Below are positions 14,642 through 22,433 of a stretch of 26,423 nucleotides of DNA, piece after piece (position 1 is the stretch's first letter; each line of letters opens with the position of its first letter). Origin of the DNA: an uncultured Eubacteriales bacterium. Lineage in GTDB: Bacteria; Bacillota; Clostridia; Christensenellales; CAG-138. The notes under the pieces are model-generated. The model searched no databases. It was not told the origin of the DNA and worked only from the letters and a program-made list of their open reading frames with translations. The stretch is taken from assembly GCA_900546845.1 (NCBI GenBank), contig UREK01000027.1:1-26423 (forward strand), written 5' to 3'. Position numbers and translations under genes: made by a program.

Positions 14642-16018
14642 ATGGAAAGTAAATGGCAGAAAAAGCGCAACCGCGAAACGAAATGGAAAACTACGCTGCG
14701 CCGCGTCCGCATCCCGCTCTTGACGGTGACGGGGACGTTCCTTGTGGCGCTCGTCGGCCTCCCGCTGTTGCTCAACGGCATGGAAAGCGCGGCGCTTTCG
14801 GCGGATCTCCCCGTGAGCGCGCCTTGGGCGACTCCGCTCCCGCTGCCCACCGAAGCACAGCCGCTCGCCGCAGGGCAGGTCGTCCCGGAAGACACGCCTG
14901 CCCAAACGCCGGAGGGATCCGCGCCTCCCACTTCGGAACCGCCCGTTCAAACGCCGGATCTTTCCGGCTATACGGCGCTGCAATCCGGGGATGAGGATCC
15001 AACGGTCGCAAAGATCCAGCTCCGCCTGACGGAGCTTTATTACCTCGATTCGGACGAACCTTCCGAGACCTTTGGCTCGGCGGTGGAGGCCGCTGTAAAA
15101 CGCTTCCAGCGTTCCCATTTCATGAAGGAAACCGGTGTTGCCGATCCGCTGACGCAGCAGATTCTTTTCTCCGAAAGCGCAAAGCCCTATGTGCTCACAC
15201 AGGGATATTCCGGGGAGGATGTAACCGACATGCAGTACCGCCTCGCGGAGCTCGGCTATTACTGCGACAAGACCAACGGCTATTTCGGCGTGGCGACAGC
15301 GCGCGCCGTCGCCGCGTTCCAAACCAAAAACGGGCTTGCCGCGAGCGGCGAGGCGGACTATGACATGCGCGATCTGCTCTATTCCCCGGGCGCACGCCCG
15401 GCCGTCGATCCCACGCCCACACCAACGCCAAAGCCCACCAAAACGCCCAAACCATCCGCAACGCCGAAAGCCTCCGCAACGCCCAAGGCTTCCAGCACGC
15501 CGAAAGCTACCGCGACGCCCTCGCCTTCCGCAACGCAAAATGCATGGTGGATTCCGGGCACCGGATCCGACGATCCCGCCCCCACGCCGCAGCGCACGTC
15601 CTCCCCCGCCCAGAGCATTGAACAAACGGGGAGCGGCGTTTCGGGCTTCATCGCCGCCGCGAAAGCGCAGCTTGGCAAGCCGTATGTGCTCGGCGGGCGC
15701 GGCCCGAATGAGTTTGACTGCTCCGGCCTTGTATATTACTCCCTGCGCTCCGCAGGCGTGAGCATCGGCCGTTACAGCGCGCGCAACTACGCCAAGGTGG
15801 ATTCCTGGGAGACCATTTACGGCAAGGAAAACCTCGCCGTGGGCGATCTGCTGTTCTACAAGAGCAGCGGCACGAGCGACACCACCATCACGCATGTCGC
15901 CATCTGGCTGGGCGGCAACCAGCTCATCCATGCCTCCTCCAGCCGCAGTTCGGTCGTCATCACCAGTTGGTCCACCTGGTCGGACGAGAACTTCCTGTTC
16001 GCCAAGCGCGTATTCTGA
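14642..16018 (+). CDS. NlpC/P60 peptidoglycan endopeptidase with two PG-binding domains
   Basis: The 458-residue surface protein cleaves peptide stems in peptidoglycan. A basic cytoplasmic start (MESKWQKKRNRETKWK) leads into one membrane segment at about residues 25-44. Two peptidoglycan_binding_1 domains follow (roughly 118-175 and 182-243; DPTVAKIQLRLTELYYLD and YSGEDVTDMQYRLAELGYY). A Thr/Pro/Lys linker with TPKAS-type repeats (about 255-300) extends across the wall. The C-terminal NlpC/P60 domain has catalytic Cys360 (FDCSGLVYYSLR), His418 (ITHVAIW) and His430 (LIHASS). I chose ATG 14642 because it starts just before the membrane segment and the promoter sits immediately upstream; no Shine-Dalgarno is visible. 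Longer upstream starts would include the promoter. A strong terminator follows. Confidence 0.95.
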   Translation: MESKWQKKRNRETKWKTTLRRVRIPLLTVTGTFLVALVGLPLLLNGMESAALSADLPVSAPWATPLPLPTEAQPLAAGQVVPEDTPAQTPEGSAPPTSEPPVQTPDLSGYTALQSGDEDPTVAKIQLRLTELYYLDSDEPSETFGSAVEAAVKRFQRSHFMKETGVADPLTQQILFSESAKPYVLTQGYSGEDVTDMQYRLAELGYYCDKTNGYFGVATARAVAAFQTKNGLAASGEADYDMRDLLYSPGARPAVDPTPTPTPKPTKTPKPSATPKASATPKASSTPKATATPSPSATQNAWWIPGTGSDDPAPTPQRTSSPAQSIEQTGSGVSGFIAAAKAQLGKPYVLGGRGPNEFDCSGLVYYSLRSAGVSIGRYSARNYAKVDSWETIYGKENLAVGDLLFYKSSGTSDTTITHVAIWLGGNQLIHASSSRSSVVITSWSTWSDENFLFAKRVF

Positions 16019-16030
16019 TCCAGATATGGG

Positions 16031-16067
16031 AAAGAGCCGCCCCGCTTCCGCGTGGGCGGCTCTTTTT
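16031..16067 (+). terminator. Terminator of the NlpC/P60 gene
   Basis: AAAGAGCCGCCC (16031-16042) pairs perfectly with GGGCGGCTCTTT (16054-16065), and the run of T continues to 16067. This is a textbook intrinsic terminator, and its A-rich 5' side also lets it serve the minus-strand gene ending at 16098. Confidence 0.92.
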
Positions 16068-16097
16068 CTGGAGGGAAAACGCTTATGCGAGTTTGGC

Positions 16098-17006
16098 TTA
16101 GGAAATCATGCTGAGGATGCGTTCGCAGTCCTCCACACTGCGGGCGAGGTCATGCACATAGGCGCCGAGCGCCGGCGATTTCGCCGCGTTCGCTTCACCG
16201 AGGAACGCCCGGTTGACCTCCATCATCTGCCGGAACAGCGCAAGCAGCTTTCCGAAGCGCTCCCGCTGAGCTGCAAGCACGTGCTCCTGCATGGCGAGCC
16301 GTTCCCGGAGTTCCGAGCACTGCGCGGAAAGTTTGGCCGCATCCTCCTGCGCGCTGCTGCCCGCGGCCGCAAGCGCCGAGAGCGCTCCGAAAAGCGTCTG
16401 CGCATCCACGCCTTTCACCTTGGCGAGCGCTTCTGCCGCCTCGCCTGCGAGGGTAACGGCATTGCTCGTGCGCCGTCCCTTCGCGCCCTTGCGCGGACTC
16501 TCGGCAGCATATGGGTCAAAGGCAGGGAGGCCTTCCTCTGCAAGCTCTGCGAGCACCTTGCGCACAAACGCCGGGTTGGTGCGGATCAGCGAGCGGTACT
16601 TGTTCTGGTAACGCAGCATCGTCTTGGTGTCGCCCTGGCCCATGCGGAGCGTGCAGGCACGCACGGAAACGCCTTTCGCCTGCTCGGTGAGCACCGTGCG
16701 CAGCAGCGCACGCATCTCATCCTCGCTGAAGGGCACAAACGCCGCGCTGTGGAACGCTTCCGAAGCGGCCGCGCCGTTTTCCTTCACACGGGCATAGTAA
16801 TAATTGCGGATGCTGTTGGGCTTCCTCCCCGTCTCCGCGGCAACGCGCTCAAACACTGCCTTGAGTGGAAGCCCCGCCGCGCGGCCGCGCGCTACCTCGT
16901 TGAACAGGAACGCTTCCTCGCCATTTTGCCAGCCGGCGCGGTTCATGCCGCTTGGCAGCGCGCCATTGGGCAGCGCAGCAGCAGTCAAGCCTGTATCCAT
17001 ATTCAT
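16098..17006 (-). CDS. Myb-like (RsfA-type) DNA-binding regulator
   Basis: The 302-residue protein has an N-terminal Myb/SANT-like segment at about residues 25-80 (EEAFLFNEVARGRAAGLPLK, then AVFERVAAETGRKPNSIRNY), which resembles the RsfA-type prespore regulators of Firmicutes. A second helical region (FVPFSEDEMRALLRTVLTEQ through TLRMGQGDTKTMLRYQNKY) could be another helix-turn-helix. The C-terminal third is Ala/Glu/Leu-rich and probably coiled coil, ending in SVEDCERILSMIS. I set the start at 17006 because AAGGGGGAT lies 6-8 nt upstream; the in-frame ATG at 17057 has no such site. An inverted repeat GGTAT/ATACC (17048-17066) lies just upstream. A role in sporulation or cell differentiation is possible but not shown. 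Confidence 0.7.
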   Translation of the reverse strand: MNMDTGLTAAALPNGALPSGMNRAGWQNGEEAFLFNEVARGRAAGLPLKAVFERVAAETGRKPNSIRNYYYARVKENGAAASEAFHSAAFVPFSEDEMRALLRTVLTEQAKGVSVRACTLRMGQGDTKTMLRYQNKYRSLIRTNPAFVRKVLAELAEEGLPAFDPYAAESPRKGAKGRRTSNAVTLAGEAAEALAKVKGVDAQTLFGALSALAAAGSSAQEDAAKLSAQCSELRERLAMQEHVLAAQRERFGKLLALFRQMMEVNRAFLGEANAAKSPALGAYVHDLARSVEDCERILSMIS

Positions 17007-17109
17007 ATCGATCCCCCTTGAGATGAATTTTAATCCTATTATTTCCTGGTATTTCAATAATATACCTATTCATTCCAAGCGGAAGAAAAAACAGGGACGC
17101 AGCAAAAAG

Positions 17110-17139
17110 AGGAACAAAGCGCATGCCGCTTGCTCCCCC
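17110..17139 (-). terminator. Terminator of the serC-serA operon
   Basis: On the minus strand GGAGCAAGCG pairs imperfectly with CGCTTTGTTCC (one bulge, one mismatch) and is followed by TCTTTTTGC. It lies about 70 bp after the serA stop. Confidence 0.65.
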
Positions 17140-17206
17140 TTTTCGCGTTTCATATGACAGCCGTTCTTCGCTGGCAGCTGCACCCCGAAGGTTCTGGGCA
17201 GGCAGG

Positions 17207-18115
17207 CTAGAACTTAAAGTTCCGAATGATGTCCACGATCTCCGCACCGACGCGCTTCTGGGCCTCGGCGGTCTGCGCGCCGATGTGTGGCGTGCTGGAG
17301 ACGGTCGGGAAATTGATGAGTTCCTGGTTCTTGGCTGGTTCCTCGGCAAATACGTCAAGGCCTGCGCCGCGCAGCTTGCCGGACTTGAGCGCTGCGAGCA
17401 GGGCAGTTTCATCCACGTTGTTGCCGCGGGAGGTGTTTATGAGCACCGCGCCGTCCTTCATCTTGGCGATGGTTTCCTCGTTGATGAGCGGCCTGCCGTC
17501 GATGCTCGGCGTGTGGAGCGAGACGAAATCAGAGTTGGCGAGCAGTTCGTCCATCTCAACGTATTTCATGTTCTCGTTCTCAAGGCCCTCTGCCTTGAAG
17601 ATGTCGTAGGCGAGCACCTTCATGCCAAGCGCCTGCGCCTTCTGCCCAAGCGCCTGGCCGATGCGGCCATAGCCGATCACGCCGAGGGTCCGGCCTGCAA
17701 GCTCGATGCCCTTGTATGCCTTCTTCTCCCATTTGCCCTCGCGCATGGTATGCCCGGCGGCAGAAATGTGGCGCGCGACGGAGAACATATGCGCAAGCGC
17801 AAGCTCCGCAACGGTGCTGCTGGAGGCGCGGGGCGTGTTGCGCACGGCAATCCCGTTTTCCTCCGCATATTTCACGTCGATGTTATCCACGCCGACGCCG
17901 CCGCGGATGATGAGCTTCAGCCTGCCCGCTTCCTTTGCCGCGTCAATGATGGGCGCGCGCACCTTTGTGGCGCTACGCACGACAAGCACGTCATATTGCT
18001 TGACCTGCTCCGCCAGCTCGGCGGGCTCATAAAACTGTTCTACGACCTCGTGGCCCTCCGCCTGGAGCGCCGCGATCGCGGATTTGTCCATTCCGTCGGA
18101 TGCAAGAATACGCAT
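17207..18115 (-). CDS. serA: D-3-phosphoglycerate dehydrogenase, short form
   Basis: The 302-residue cytosolic enzyme oxidises 3-phosphoglycerate to 3-phosphohydroxypyruvate, the first step of serine synthesis. It shows VVRSATKVRAPIIDAA, LKLIIRGGVGVDNIDV, the NAD motif GYGRIGQALGQ, LINTSRGNNVDETALLAAL, DVFAEEP with the catalytic Glu, and TPHIGAQTAEAQKRVG with the catalytic His. It ends right after the catalytic domains, so it lacks the C-terminal ACT domain that mediates serine feedback in longer forms. AGGAGG precedes the ATG. It follows serC by 26 bp in the same direction, so the pair makes phosphoserine; no serB is visible here. It differs clearly from the paralog at 141-1097. Confidence 0.95.
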   Translation of the reverse strand: MRILASDGMDKSAIAALQAEGHEVVEQFYEPAELAEQVKQYDVLVVRSATKVRAPIIDAAKEAGRLKLIIRGGVGVDNIDVKYAEENGIAVRNTPRASSSTVAELALAHMFSVARHISAAGHTMREGKWEKKAYKGIELAGRTLGVIGYGRIGQALGQKAQALGMKVLAYDIFKAEGLENENMKYVEMDELLANSDFVSLHTPSIDGRPLINEETIAKMKDGAVLINTSRGNNVDETALLAALKSGKLRGAGLDVFAEEPAKNQELINFPTVSSTPHIGAQTAEAQKRVGAEIVDIIRNFKF

Positions 18116-18141
18116 GGCTTTCCTCCTGTTTTCTGTCGCTT

Positions 18142-19230
18142 TTACTTATTTTCGGCCTCGAACTTCTTCATGAAGTCCACAAGGCACTCTACGCCTTCAT
18201 AGGGCATGCAGTTGTAGATGGAAGCTCTGAGGCCGCCCGTGGAGCGGTGGCCCTTGAGGTTCGTCATGCCGGCGGCGACGCTCTCCTTCACGAACTTTGC
18301 GTCCAGCTCCTCACTGGGCGTGTTGAAGCGCACGTTCATGATGGAACGGCTTTCCGGGGAAATATTCGCACGGTAGAAATCCGTGGAGTCAAGGTAATCG
18401 TACAGCAGCGCAGCCTTTTTAATGTTGCGGCGTTCCATCTCCTCCAGGCCGCCGATGGAAAGCAGCCAATCCATCACGAGCTTGCAGATGTAGATCGACC
18501 AGCACGGCGGCGTGTTGTGCATGGACTTCGCCTCCGCATTGATGGTATAGTCGCACATCGTCGGGCAGATGGGGTTCACGTTATGCAGCAGATCCTCGCG
18601 GATGATGACGATCGTAAGGCCCGCGGGGGCGACGTTCTTCTGCGCGCCGGCATAAATCACGGCGAACTTGGAAACGTCGACCGGCCGGGAAAGGATGCAG
18701 GAGGAAAGGTCCGCCACGAGCGGCACATCCCCCGTATCCGGGATATAATCCCAGCAGGAACCATAGATGGTGTTGTTGAAGCAAATGTGGACGTAATCCG
18801 CGTCCGGGCTCAGCTTGAGCTCCTCCTGGCGCGGGATGCGGCAGAAGTTCTCGCCCTTGCCCGTCCAGGCGATGTTGACCTCGCCATACTTTTCGGCTTC
18901 CTTTGCTGCCTTGCCGGAGAAGCTGCCGGTCACAACATAGTCGGCCTTGTGGTTTTTGTTCATCAGGTTGAGGGGGACCGCCGCGAATTGCAGCGTTGCG
19001 CCGCCCTGCATGAAGATGACCTTATAGTTGTCCGGGATGGACATGACCTTGCGCAGCTGCGCTTCGGCCTGCGTGATGATATTGTCATACACCTTGGAAC
19101 GATGGCTCATCTCCATGACGGACATGCCGCAGCCTTCAAAATTGACGAGGTTGTCTCGCGCGCTTTCAAGCACTTCGATCGGAAGCATGGAGGGGCCGGC
19201 GGAAAAATTGTAGATCCTGTTGTAAAGCAT
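18142..19230 (-). CDS. serC: Phosphoserine aminotransferase
   Basis: The 362-residue PLP enzyme converts 3-phosphohydroxypyruvate and glutamate to phosphoserine. It opens with YNFSAGPSMLPIEVLE, has SHRSKVYDNII and FMQGGATLQFAAVPLNLM for cofactor binding, and carries the PLP-linked Lys in VIYAGAQKNVAPAGLT. GHRSTGGLRASIYNCMPYEG near the C-terminus matches the family's phosphate-binding end. Length is typical. AGGAGA stands before the ATG at 19230. It is the first gene of the serC-serA operon, with a promoter at 19349-19378 and a leader of about 110 nt that contains several GC-rich hairpins. Confidence 0.96.
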   Translation of the reverse strand: MLYNRIYNFSAGPSMLPIEVLESARDNLVNFEGCGMSVMEMSHRSKVYDNIITQAEAQLRKVMSIPDNYKVIFMQGGATLQFAAVPLNLMNKNHKADYVVTGSFSGKAAKEAEKYGEVNIAWTGKGENFCRIPRQEELKLSPDADYVHICFNNTIYGSCWDYIPDTGDVPLVADLSSCILSRPVDVSKFAVIYAGAQKNVAPAGLTIVIIREDLLHNVNPICPTMCDYTINAEAKSMHNTPPCWSIYICKLVMDWLLSIGGLEEMERRNIKKAALLYDYLDSTDFYRANISPESRSIMNVRFNTPSEELDAKFVKESVAAGMTNLKGHRSTGGLRASIYNCMPYEGVECLVDFMKKFEAENK

Positions 19231-19342
19231 TACGAATTCTCCTGTTCTTTGTGTAGTTTTATGGTGCAGATCCGCGTGATCTGGTACCGCGCATGCTCAG
19301 CGCGTCGGTGCGCCCGCCGCAGCCGGCGCATCCTCCCATCTA
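19231..19342 (-). other. GC-rich structured leader of serC
   Basis: Three successive inverted repeats can be drawn in the leader: TGCGCC/GGCGCA (about 19309-19330), CGCGC/GCGCG (about 19291-19307), and CAGATC/GATCTG (about 19267-19284). No terminator with a U-tract and no known riboswitch consensus is recognised. The stems may be chance in GC-rich DNA. Confidence 0.35.
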
Positions 19343-19348
19343 TTGTTA

Positions 19349-19378
19349 ATTATACCCCTCCCGCGCAAAGAAAAGCAA
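19349..19378 (-). promoter_or_regulatory. Promoter of the serC-serA operon
   Basis: On the minus strand TTGCTT (19378-19373) and TATAAT (19354-19349) have an 18-bp spacer. Confidence 0.65.
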
Positions 19379-19422
19379 TCCCCACGGCTAGAATCGTGAT
19401 TATATATCTTCCCCAAAAAGGA

Positions 19423-19451
19423 TGGACAGGTTTCGTACGCTGTTGTATAAT
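19423..19451 (+). promoter_or_regulatory. Promoter of arcA
   Basis: TGGACA (19423-19428) and TATAAT (19446-19451) have a 17-bp spacer, 11 of 12 bases matching consensus. AT-rich sequence follows, with a TGATCA dyad near 19483; no clear ARG box was recognised. Confidence 0.75.
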
Positions 19452-19510
19452 TTATTTGTATATGCACAGTTTATATTCACATTGATCATTCGATTTGGGG
19501 AGGAAGATAC

Positions 19511-20728
19511 ATGGACCGGCTTGTTGAACAATTTTCTGAGATCGGGCGGCTGCAAACCGTGCTCGTACATAGGCCTGACGTTGAAGTCGCCCAGATCATG
19601 CCCGACTTTTTTGACGAGATGCTTTTGGACGATATGCCGCATGTTCCCTTGGCGCAGGCGGATCACGACGTTTTCGCGGAAACGATGCGCAAAAACGGGG
19701 CGGCCGTGCTTTACCTAAGCGACCTGTTCTGCGAATCGGTTGCAGAGGAATCCGTGCGCCACGCCTATGTGGAGGATTATATCACCGCAAGCCGCGTTAA
19801 GGGCGAGACGGTAAAACAGGCGGTGCGGGAATATCTCTGCCCGCTCGCTCCAGAGGCGTTGTTCCGCGCCGTTTCGCGCGGGATTCTCCGGCGGGATCTC
19901 GCATTTTTTAAGCCTACGCCTATCCCGCTTGCGGTGGGCGATCCTTACCCGTTTGTGGTAGACCCTATGCCCAACATGTATTTCACGCGCGACGTCGCCA
20001 TCAGCATCGGCACCGGGATGCTCATCAGCACCATGAGCATGCACTCCCGCGAGCGGGAAACGCTGTTCATCCGCTACATTCACGATCACCATCCGCTTTT
20101 CCAGGCGCATGAAGTCCCGCTCTGGTCGGACGCGGCGCTCGGTTATGGCATCGAGGGCGGCGACGTGCTCATCCTTTCGGATAAGGTGCTTGCCATCGGC
20201 TGCGGGGAACGCACGAGCATCGCGGCGGTGGAATGCCTTGCAAACCGCGTGTTCGCCCACGGCTACGAGCGCATCCTCGTGTTCAACAACCCGCGTTCGC
20301 GCACGTTCATGCACCTTGACGTGCTCTGCACCATGGTGGACCACGACACGTTTTTGACACATCCCTGCATTTATGAAAAGCAGTTCGATGTTTATGAGCT
20401 GACCGGCAGGCCGGGCCGCCTGCAAATTTCGCTCACCACGGACCCGGTGGATAAAATATTCGCCCGCGCGCTCGGCCTCCCTTCCGTCCGTTTTGTCGAA
20501 ATGGGCGGCGGTGACCCGATCATCGCCGCGCGGGAGCATTGGAACATGGGCAGCAACTCGCTCACGCTCTCCCCAGGCCACATCATCACCTATGACCGCA
20601 ACGACGTGACCAACAACCTGCTTGCGAAGGCCGGCATCCGGGTCGAGACCGTCCCCGGCGGCGAGCTTTGCCGCGGCCGCGGCGGCCCGCGCTGCATGTC
20701 CATGCCGCTCAAGCGGGAAAGGCTTTAA
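19511..20728 (+). CDS. arcA: Arginine deiminase
   Basis: The 405-residue cytosolic enzyme hydrolyses L-arginine to citrulline and ammonia. The family blocks are QTVLVHRPDVE near the start, PMPNMYFTRDVAISIG, IEGGDVLILSDKVLAIGCGERTS (given here for its catalytic Glu), HLDVLCTMVDHDTF with the catalytic His and Asp, GGGDPIIAAREHWNMGSN, and the nucleophile Cys395 in RGGPRCMSMPL close to the C-terminus. GGGGAGGAAG precedes the ATG at normal spacing. Ornithine carbamoyltransferase and carbamate kinase, the usual partners that turn this reaction into ATP, are not in the window, so here it stands alone with its own promoter. Its gene end is followed within 17 bp by repeat copy 3. Confidence 0.96.
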   Translation: MDRLVEQFSEIGRLQTVLVHRPDVEVAQIMPDFFDEMLLDDMPHVPLAQADHDVFAETMRKNGAAVLYLSDLFCESVAEESVRHAYVEDYITASRVKGETVKQAVREYLCPLAPEALFRAVSRGILRRDLAFFKPTPIPLAVGDPYPFVVDPMPNMYFTRDVAISIGTGMLISTMSMHSRERETLFIRYIHDHHPLFQAHEVPLWSDAALGYGIEGGDVLILSDKVLAIGCGERTSIAAVECLANRVFAHGYERILVFNNPRSRTFMHLDVLCTMVDHDTFLTHPCIYEKQFDVYELTGRPGRLQISLTTDPVDKIFARALGLPSVRFVEMGGGDPIIAAREHWNMGSNSLTLSPGHIITYDRNDVTNNLLAKAGIRVETVPGGELCRGRGGPRCMSMPLKRERL

Positions 20729-20744
20729 AAGGAAAACGCGTTAT

Positions 20745-20890
20745 GCTGTCGATAAAGCGGCTTTTGCCGCTTTATCGAGGTTTTTCATGCGGCGCAAAGC
20801 CTTCCGCTTGCACCGCATCGGTCGCTGCCCGAGCTTGGAAGCCAAGGGCTGCGGCCCTTGACAATCCCGGAGAGACTTTTTCGACAAGCT
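20745..20890 (+). repeat. Dispersed hairpin repeat, copy 3 (short form)
   Basis: The opening hairpin is CGATAAAGCGGC-TTTT-GCCGCTTTATCG, which differs from copies 1 and 2 on both arms yet still pairs perfectly. The middle CACGTCGCGCTTGCGC block is shortened. The third stem is CAAGGGC-TGCG-GCCCTTG, again with changes on both arms, and the tail GGAGAGACTTTTTCGACAAG is conserved. It begins 16 bp after the arcA stop in the same orientation. AGGTTTTT after the first hairpin makes it look like a usable arcA terminator. Confidence 0.9.
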
Positions 20891-20918
20891 GAGGCGGCCG
20901 CGCGGCCGCCTCAGCTTG
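20885..20918. repeat. 34-bp perfect palindrome
   Basis: CAAGCTGAGGCGGCCGC (20885-20901) is followed directly by its exact reverse complement, giving a 34-bp palindrome with no spacer and two GCGGCCGC octamers. It overlaps the last bases of repeat copy 3. Neither strand has a run of T after it, so it is a poor classical terminator. It lies between arcA and the convergent MATE gene. Confidence 0.85.
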
Positions 20919-20971
20919 GTTGCATATCTTCCATTCCGCCATGCGGCAACAGCATGCTTTGCCACTCTCTC

Positions 20972-21003
20972 CACATAGGCGGCCTTGCACATAGGCAGCC
21001 TTG
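20972..21003. repeat. Tandem 16-bp direct repeat
   Basis: CACATAGGCGGCCTTG (20972-20987) is followed immediately by CACATAGGCAGCCTTG (20988-21003), 15 of 16 bases identical. It lies in the 312-bp gap between arcA and the MATE gene. The remainder of that gap (20919-20971, 21004-21040) shows nothing I can assign. Confidence 0.8.
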
Positions 21004-21040
21004 CGGGACGCGTTGTCCGCCTCCCGGAGCGATGCGGCGG

Positions 21041-22411
21041 CTAAGCCGCGGCGTCCGGGCAGGGCGGCAGGGCCGTTTTCCCCGAGCGCCTGCCGGAATA
21101 ATATTTTGAACGGCGCTGCCGGAAAAGGAGCAGCAGGCCGCGGACGCAGAGTTCCACTGCCATGGCCGCCCACACGCCGTGCAGCCCGAACGGGCCGGCC
21201 AGCAAAAACGCCAGCCCAAGCCGCACGCCCCAGATGCTCGCAAGGTTCAGGATGCTCGGCACGAGCGTATCTTCCGCCCCGCGCAGTGCGCCGGAAGCCA
21301 CGATCGACACGGCATAAAGCGGTTCCGCGATGAGGCCGATGCGCAGCACCTCCGCCGCGAGCTTGCGGACGGAAAGGTCCGGCGTAAGCAGCTCAAACAC
21401 CAGCGGGCAGATGAAATACATCAAAACGCCCATCAGCGTCATGATCGCGCAGCCCATCCCGATCGCAATGTTGCCATATCGCTTCGCAAGTTTGCGCTCC
21501 CCTGCGCCGATGTTCTGGCCGACCAGCGTGGTCGCTGCTGCGCCGATGCCGTAGCCGGGCATATAGCAGAGACTCTCCGCCGTGATGGCAAAGGAGTTCG
21601 CCGCGATAGCAATGGTGCCGAGCGGGGCGACGATCATCGTCGTCACCACCATCGCGCCGCTCATGGCGATCTGCTCTGCTCCAACGGGGCTCCCGATCCG
21701 CAAGGCCCGCTTGAGTATCTCCTTATCCGGTTTGCAATGCTCCTTCCGGTTGATGCCAAGCTCCGGCGAGCGGATGAAACAGGCCCACATCATCACAATG
21801 GATACAACCGCCGTCGCAAGCCCTGTGCCAAGCGCCGCGCCAAGTACGCCGTAGCGCGGGATGAGCAGGGCGTTGAAGCCCACATCCAGCACGCAAGTCA
21901 CCGTGTTGAGGATGCTTGGCGTAACCATGTTCCCGCTGCATTGCAGGCTCGCGGAGGCAAGCCAGCTCAGCTGCAGGAAGGGCAGCGTGCAGGCGTAAAC
22001 GAGGAAATAATGCGATGCATCCCGGTGCAGCGCTTCCTCTCCGCCCAGCCACACGGGCAGCGGATCGCTGACGGCGATCCCGGCAAGCATAAGGGTTACC
22101 GAAAGGATCACCGCCGTAACGATGCCGTGTTTAAGCACATCGCGCGCCTTTTTGTTGTCCCGCGCGCCAACATGGTGCGCGATCTGGACGGAAAAACCGG
22201 CCGATACCGCGGAGCAAAGCCCGCCCAGCAGCCAGGTGCTCGTGGCGACAAGGCCGATCGCCGCCGATGCATCCGCGCCGAGGTTGCCCACCATGGCAGA
22301 ATCGATGTACTGCATCACGATGGAGGAAATCTGCGTCAGGATCGCAGGCACGCTCAGCTGCCATACGCGCTTGATCTGTTGGGGAAGTTCCGTGGATTGA
22401 AACATTCGCAT
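21041..22411 (-). CDS. MATE family efflux transporter (NorM/DinF-type)
   Basis: The 456-residue membrane protein is a second MATE antiporter, about as distant from the one at 9870 as unrelated family members usually are. It begins LPQQIKRVWQLSVPAILTQI, has YIDSAMVGNLGADASAAIGL and AGFSVQIAHHVGARD, a mid-loop ELGINRKEHCKPDKEILKRA, and GIGAAATTLVGQNIGAGERK in the second half. Roughly twelve hydrophobic segments are present. I chose ATG 22411 with a weak GGGTGA site about 5 nt upstream; an in-frame TTG at 22423 or ATG at 22405 is possible. It starts 22 bp after the beta-propeller gene, so both are probably one operon. The substrate is unknown. No convincing terminator follows; the 34-bp palindrome is the nearest hairpin. 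Confidence 0.93.
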   Translation of the reverse strand: MRMFQSTELPQQIKRVWQLSVPAILTQISSIVMQYIDSAMVGNLGADASAAIGLVATSTWLLGGLCSAVSAGFSVQIAHHVGARDNKKARDVLKHGIVTAVILSVTLMLAGIAVSDPLPVWLGGEEALHRDASHYFLVYACTLPFLQLSWLASASLQCSGNMVTPSILNTVTCVLDVGFNALLIPRYGVLGAALGTGLATAVVSIVMMWACFIRSPELGINRKEHCKPDKEILKRALRIGSPVGAEQIAMSGAMVVTTMIVAPLGTIAIAANSFAITAESLCYMPGYGIGAAATTLVGQNIGAGERKLAKRYGNIAIGMGCAIMTLMGVLMYFICPLVFELLTPDLSVRKLAAEVLRIGLIAEPLYAVSIVASGALRGAEDTLVPSILNLASIWGVRLGLAFLLAGPFGLHGVWAAMAVELCVRGLLLLFRQRRSKYYSGRRSGKTALPPCPDAAA

Positions 22412-22433
22412 AGCTTCACCCAAGTTTCTTTGC

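Noticed and set aside
14387..15931. 514-codon minus-strand open frame opposite the NlpC/P60 gene
   Set aside because: It runs across the divergent promoter region and into DUF2804, has Gly/Arg-rich composition and no motif, so it is a shadow.
19276..19310. T-box-like sequence on the plus strand (CTGGTACCGCG followed by GCGC-rich sequence) upstream of arcA
   Set aside because: The match is only to part of the T-box core, no Stem I region exists upstream (it would fall in serC coding sequence), no terminator follows, and arcA has its own promoter downstream at 19423-19451.
20741..21173. Short frames inside repeat copy 3 reading KVSPGLSRAAALGFQARAAT, similar to a frame in copy 2
   Set aside because: The similarity follows from the DNA repeat; copy 4 has a stop in the same frame, and no start with a ribosome site is present.
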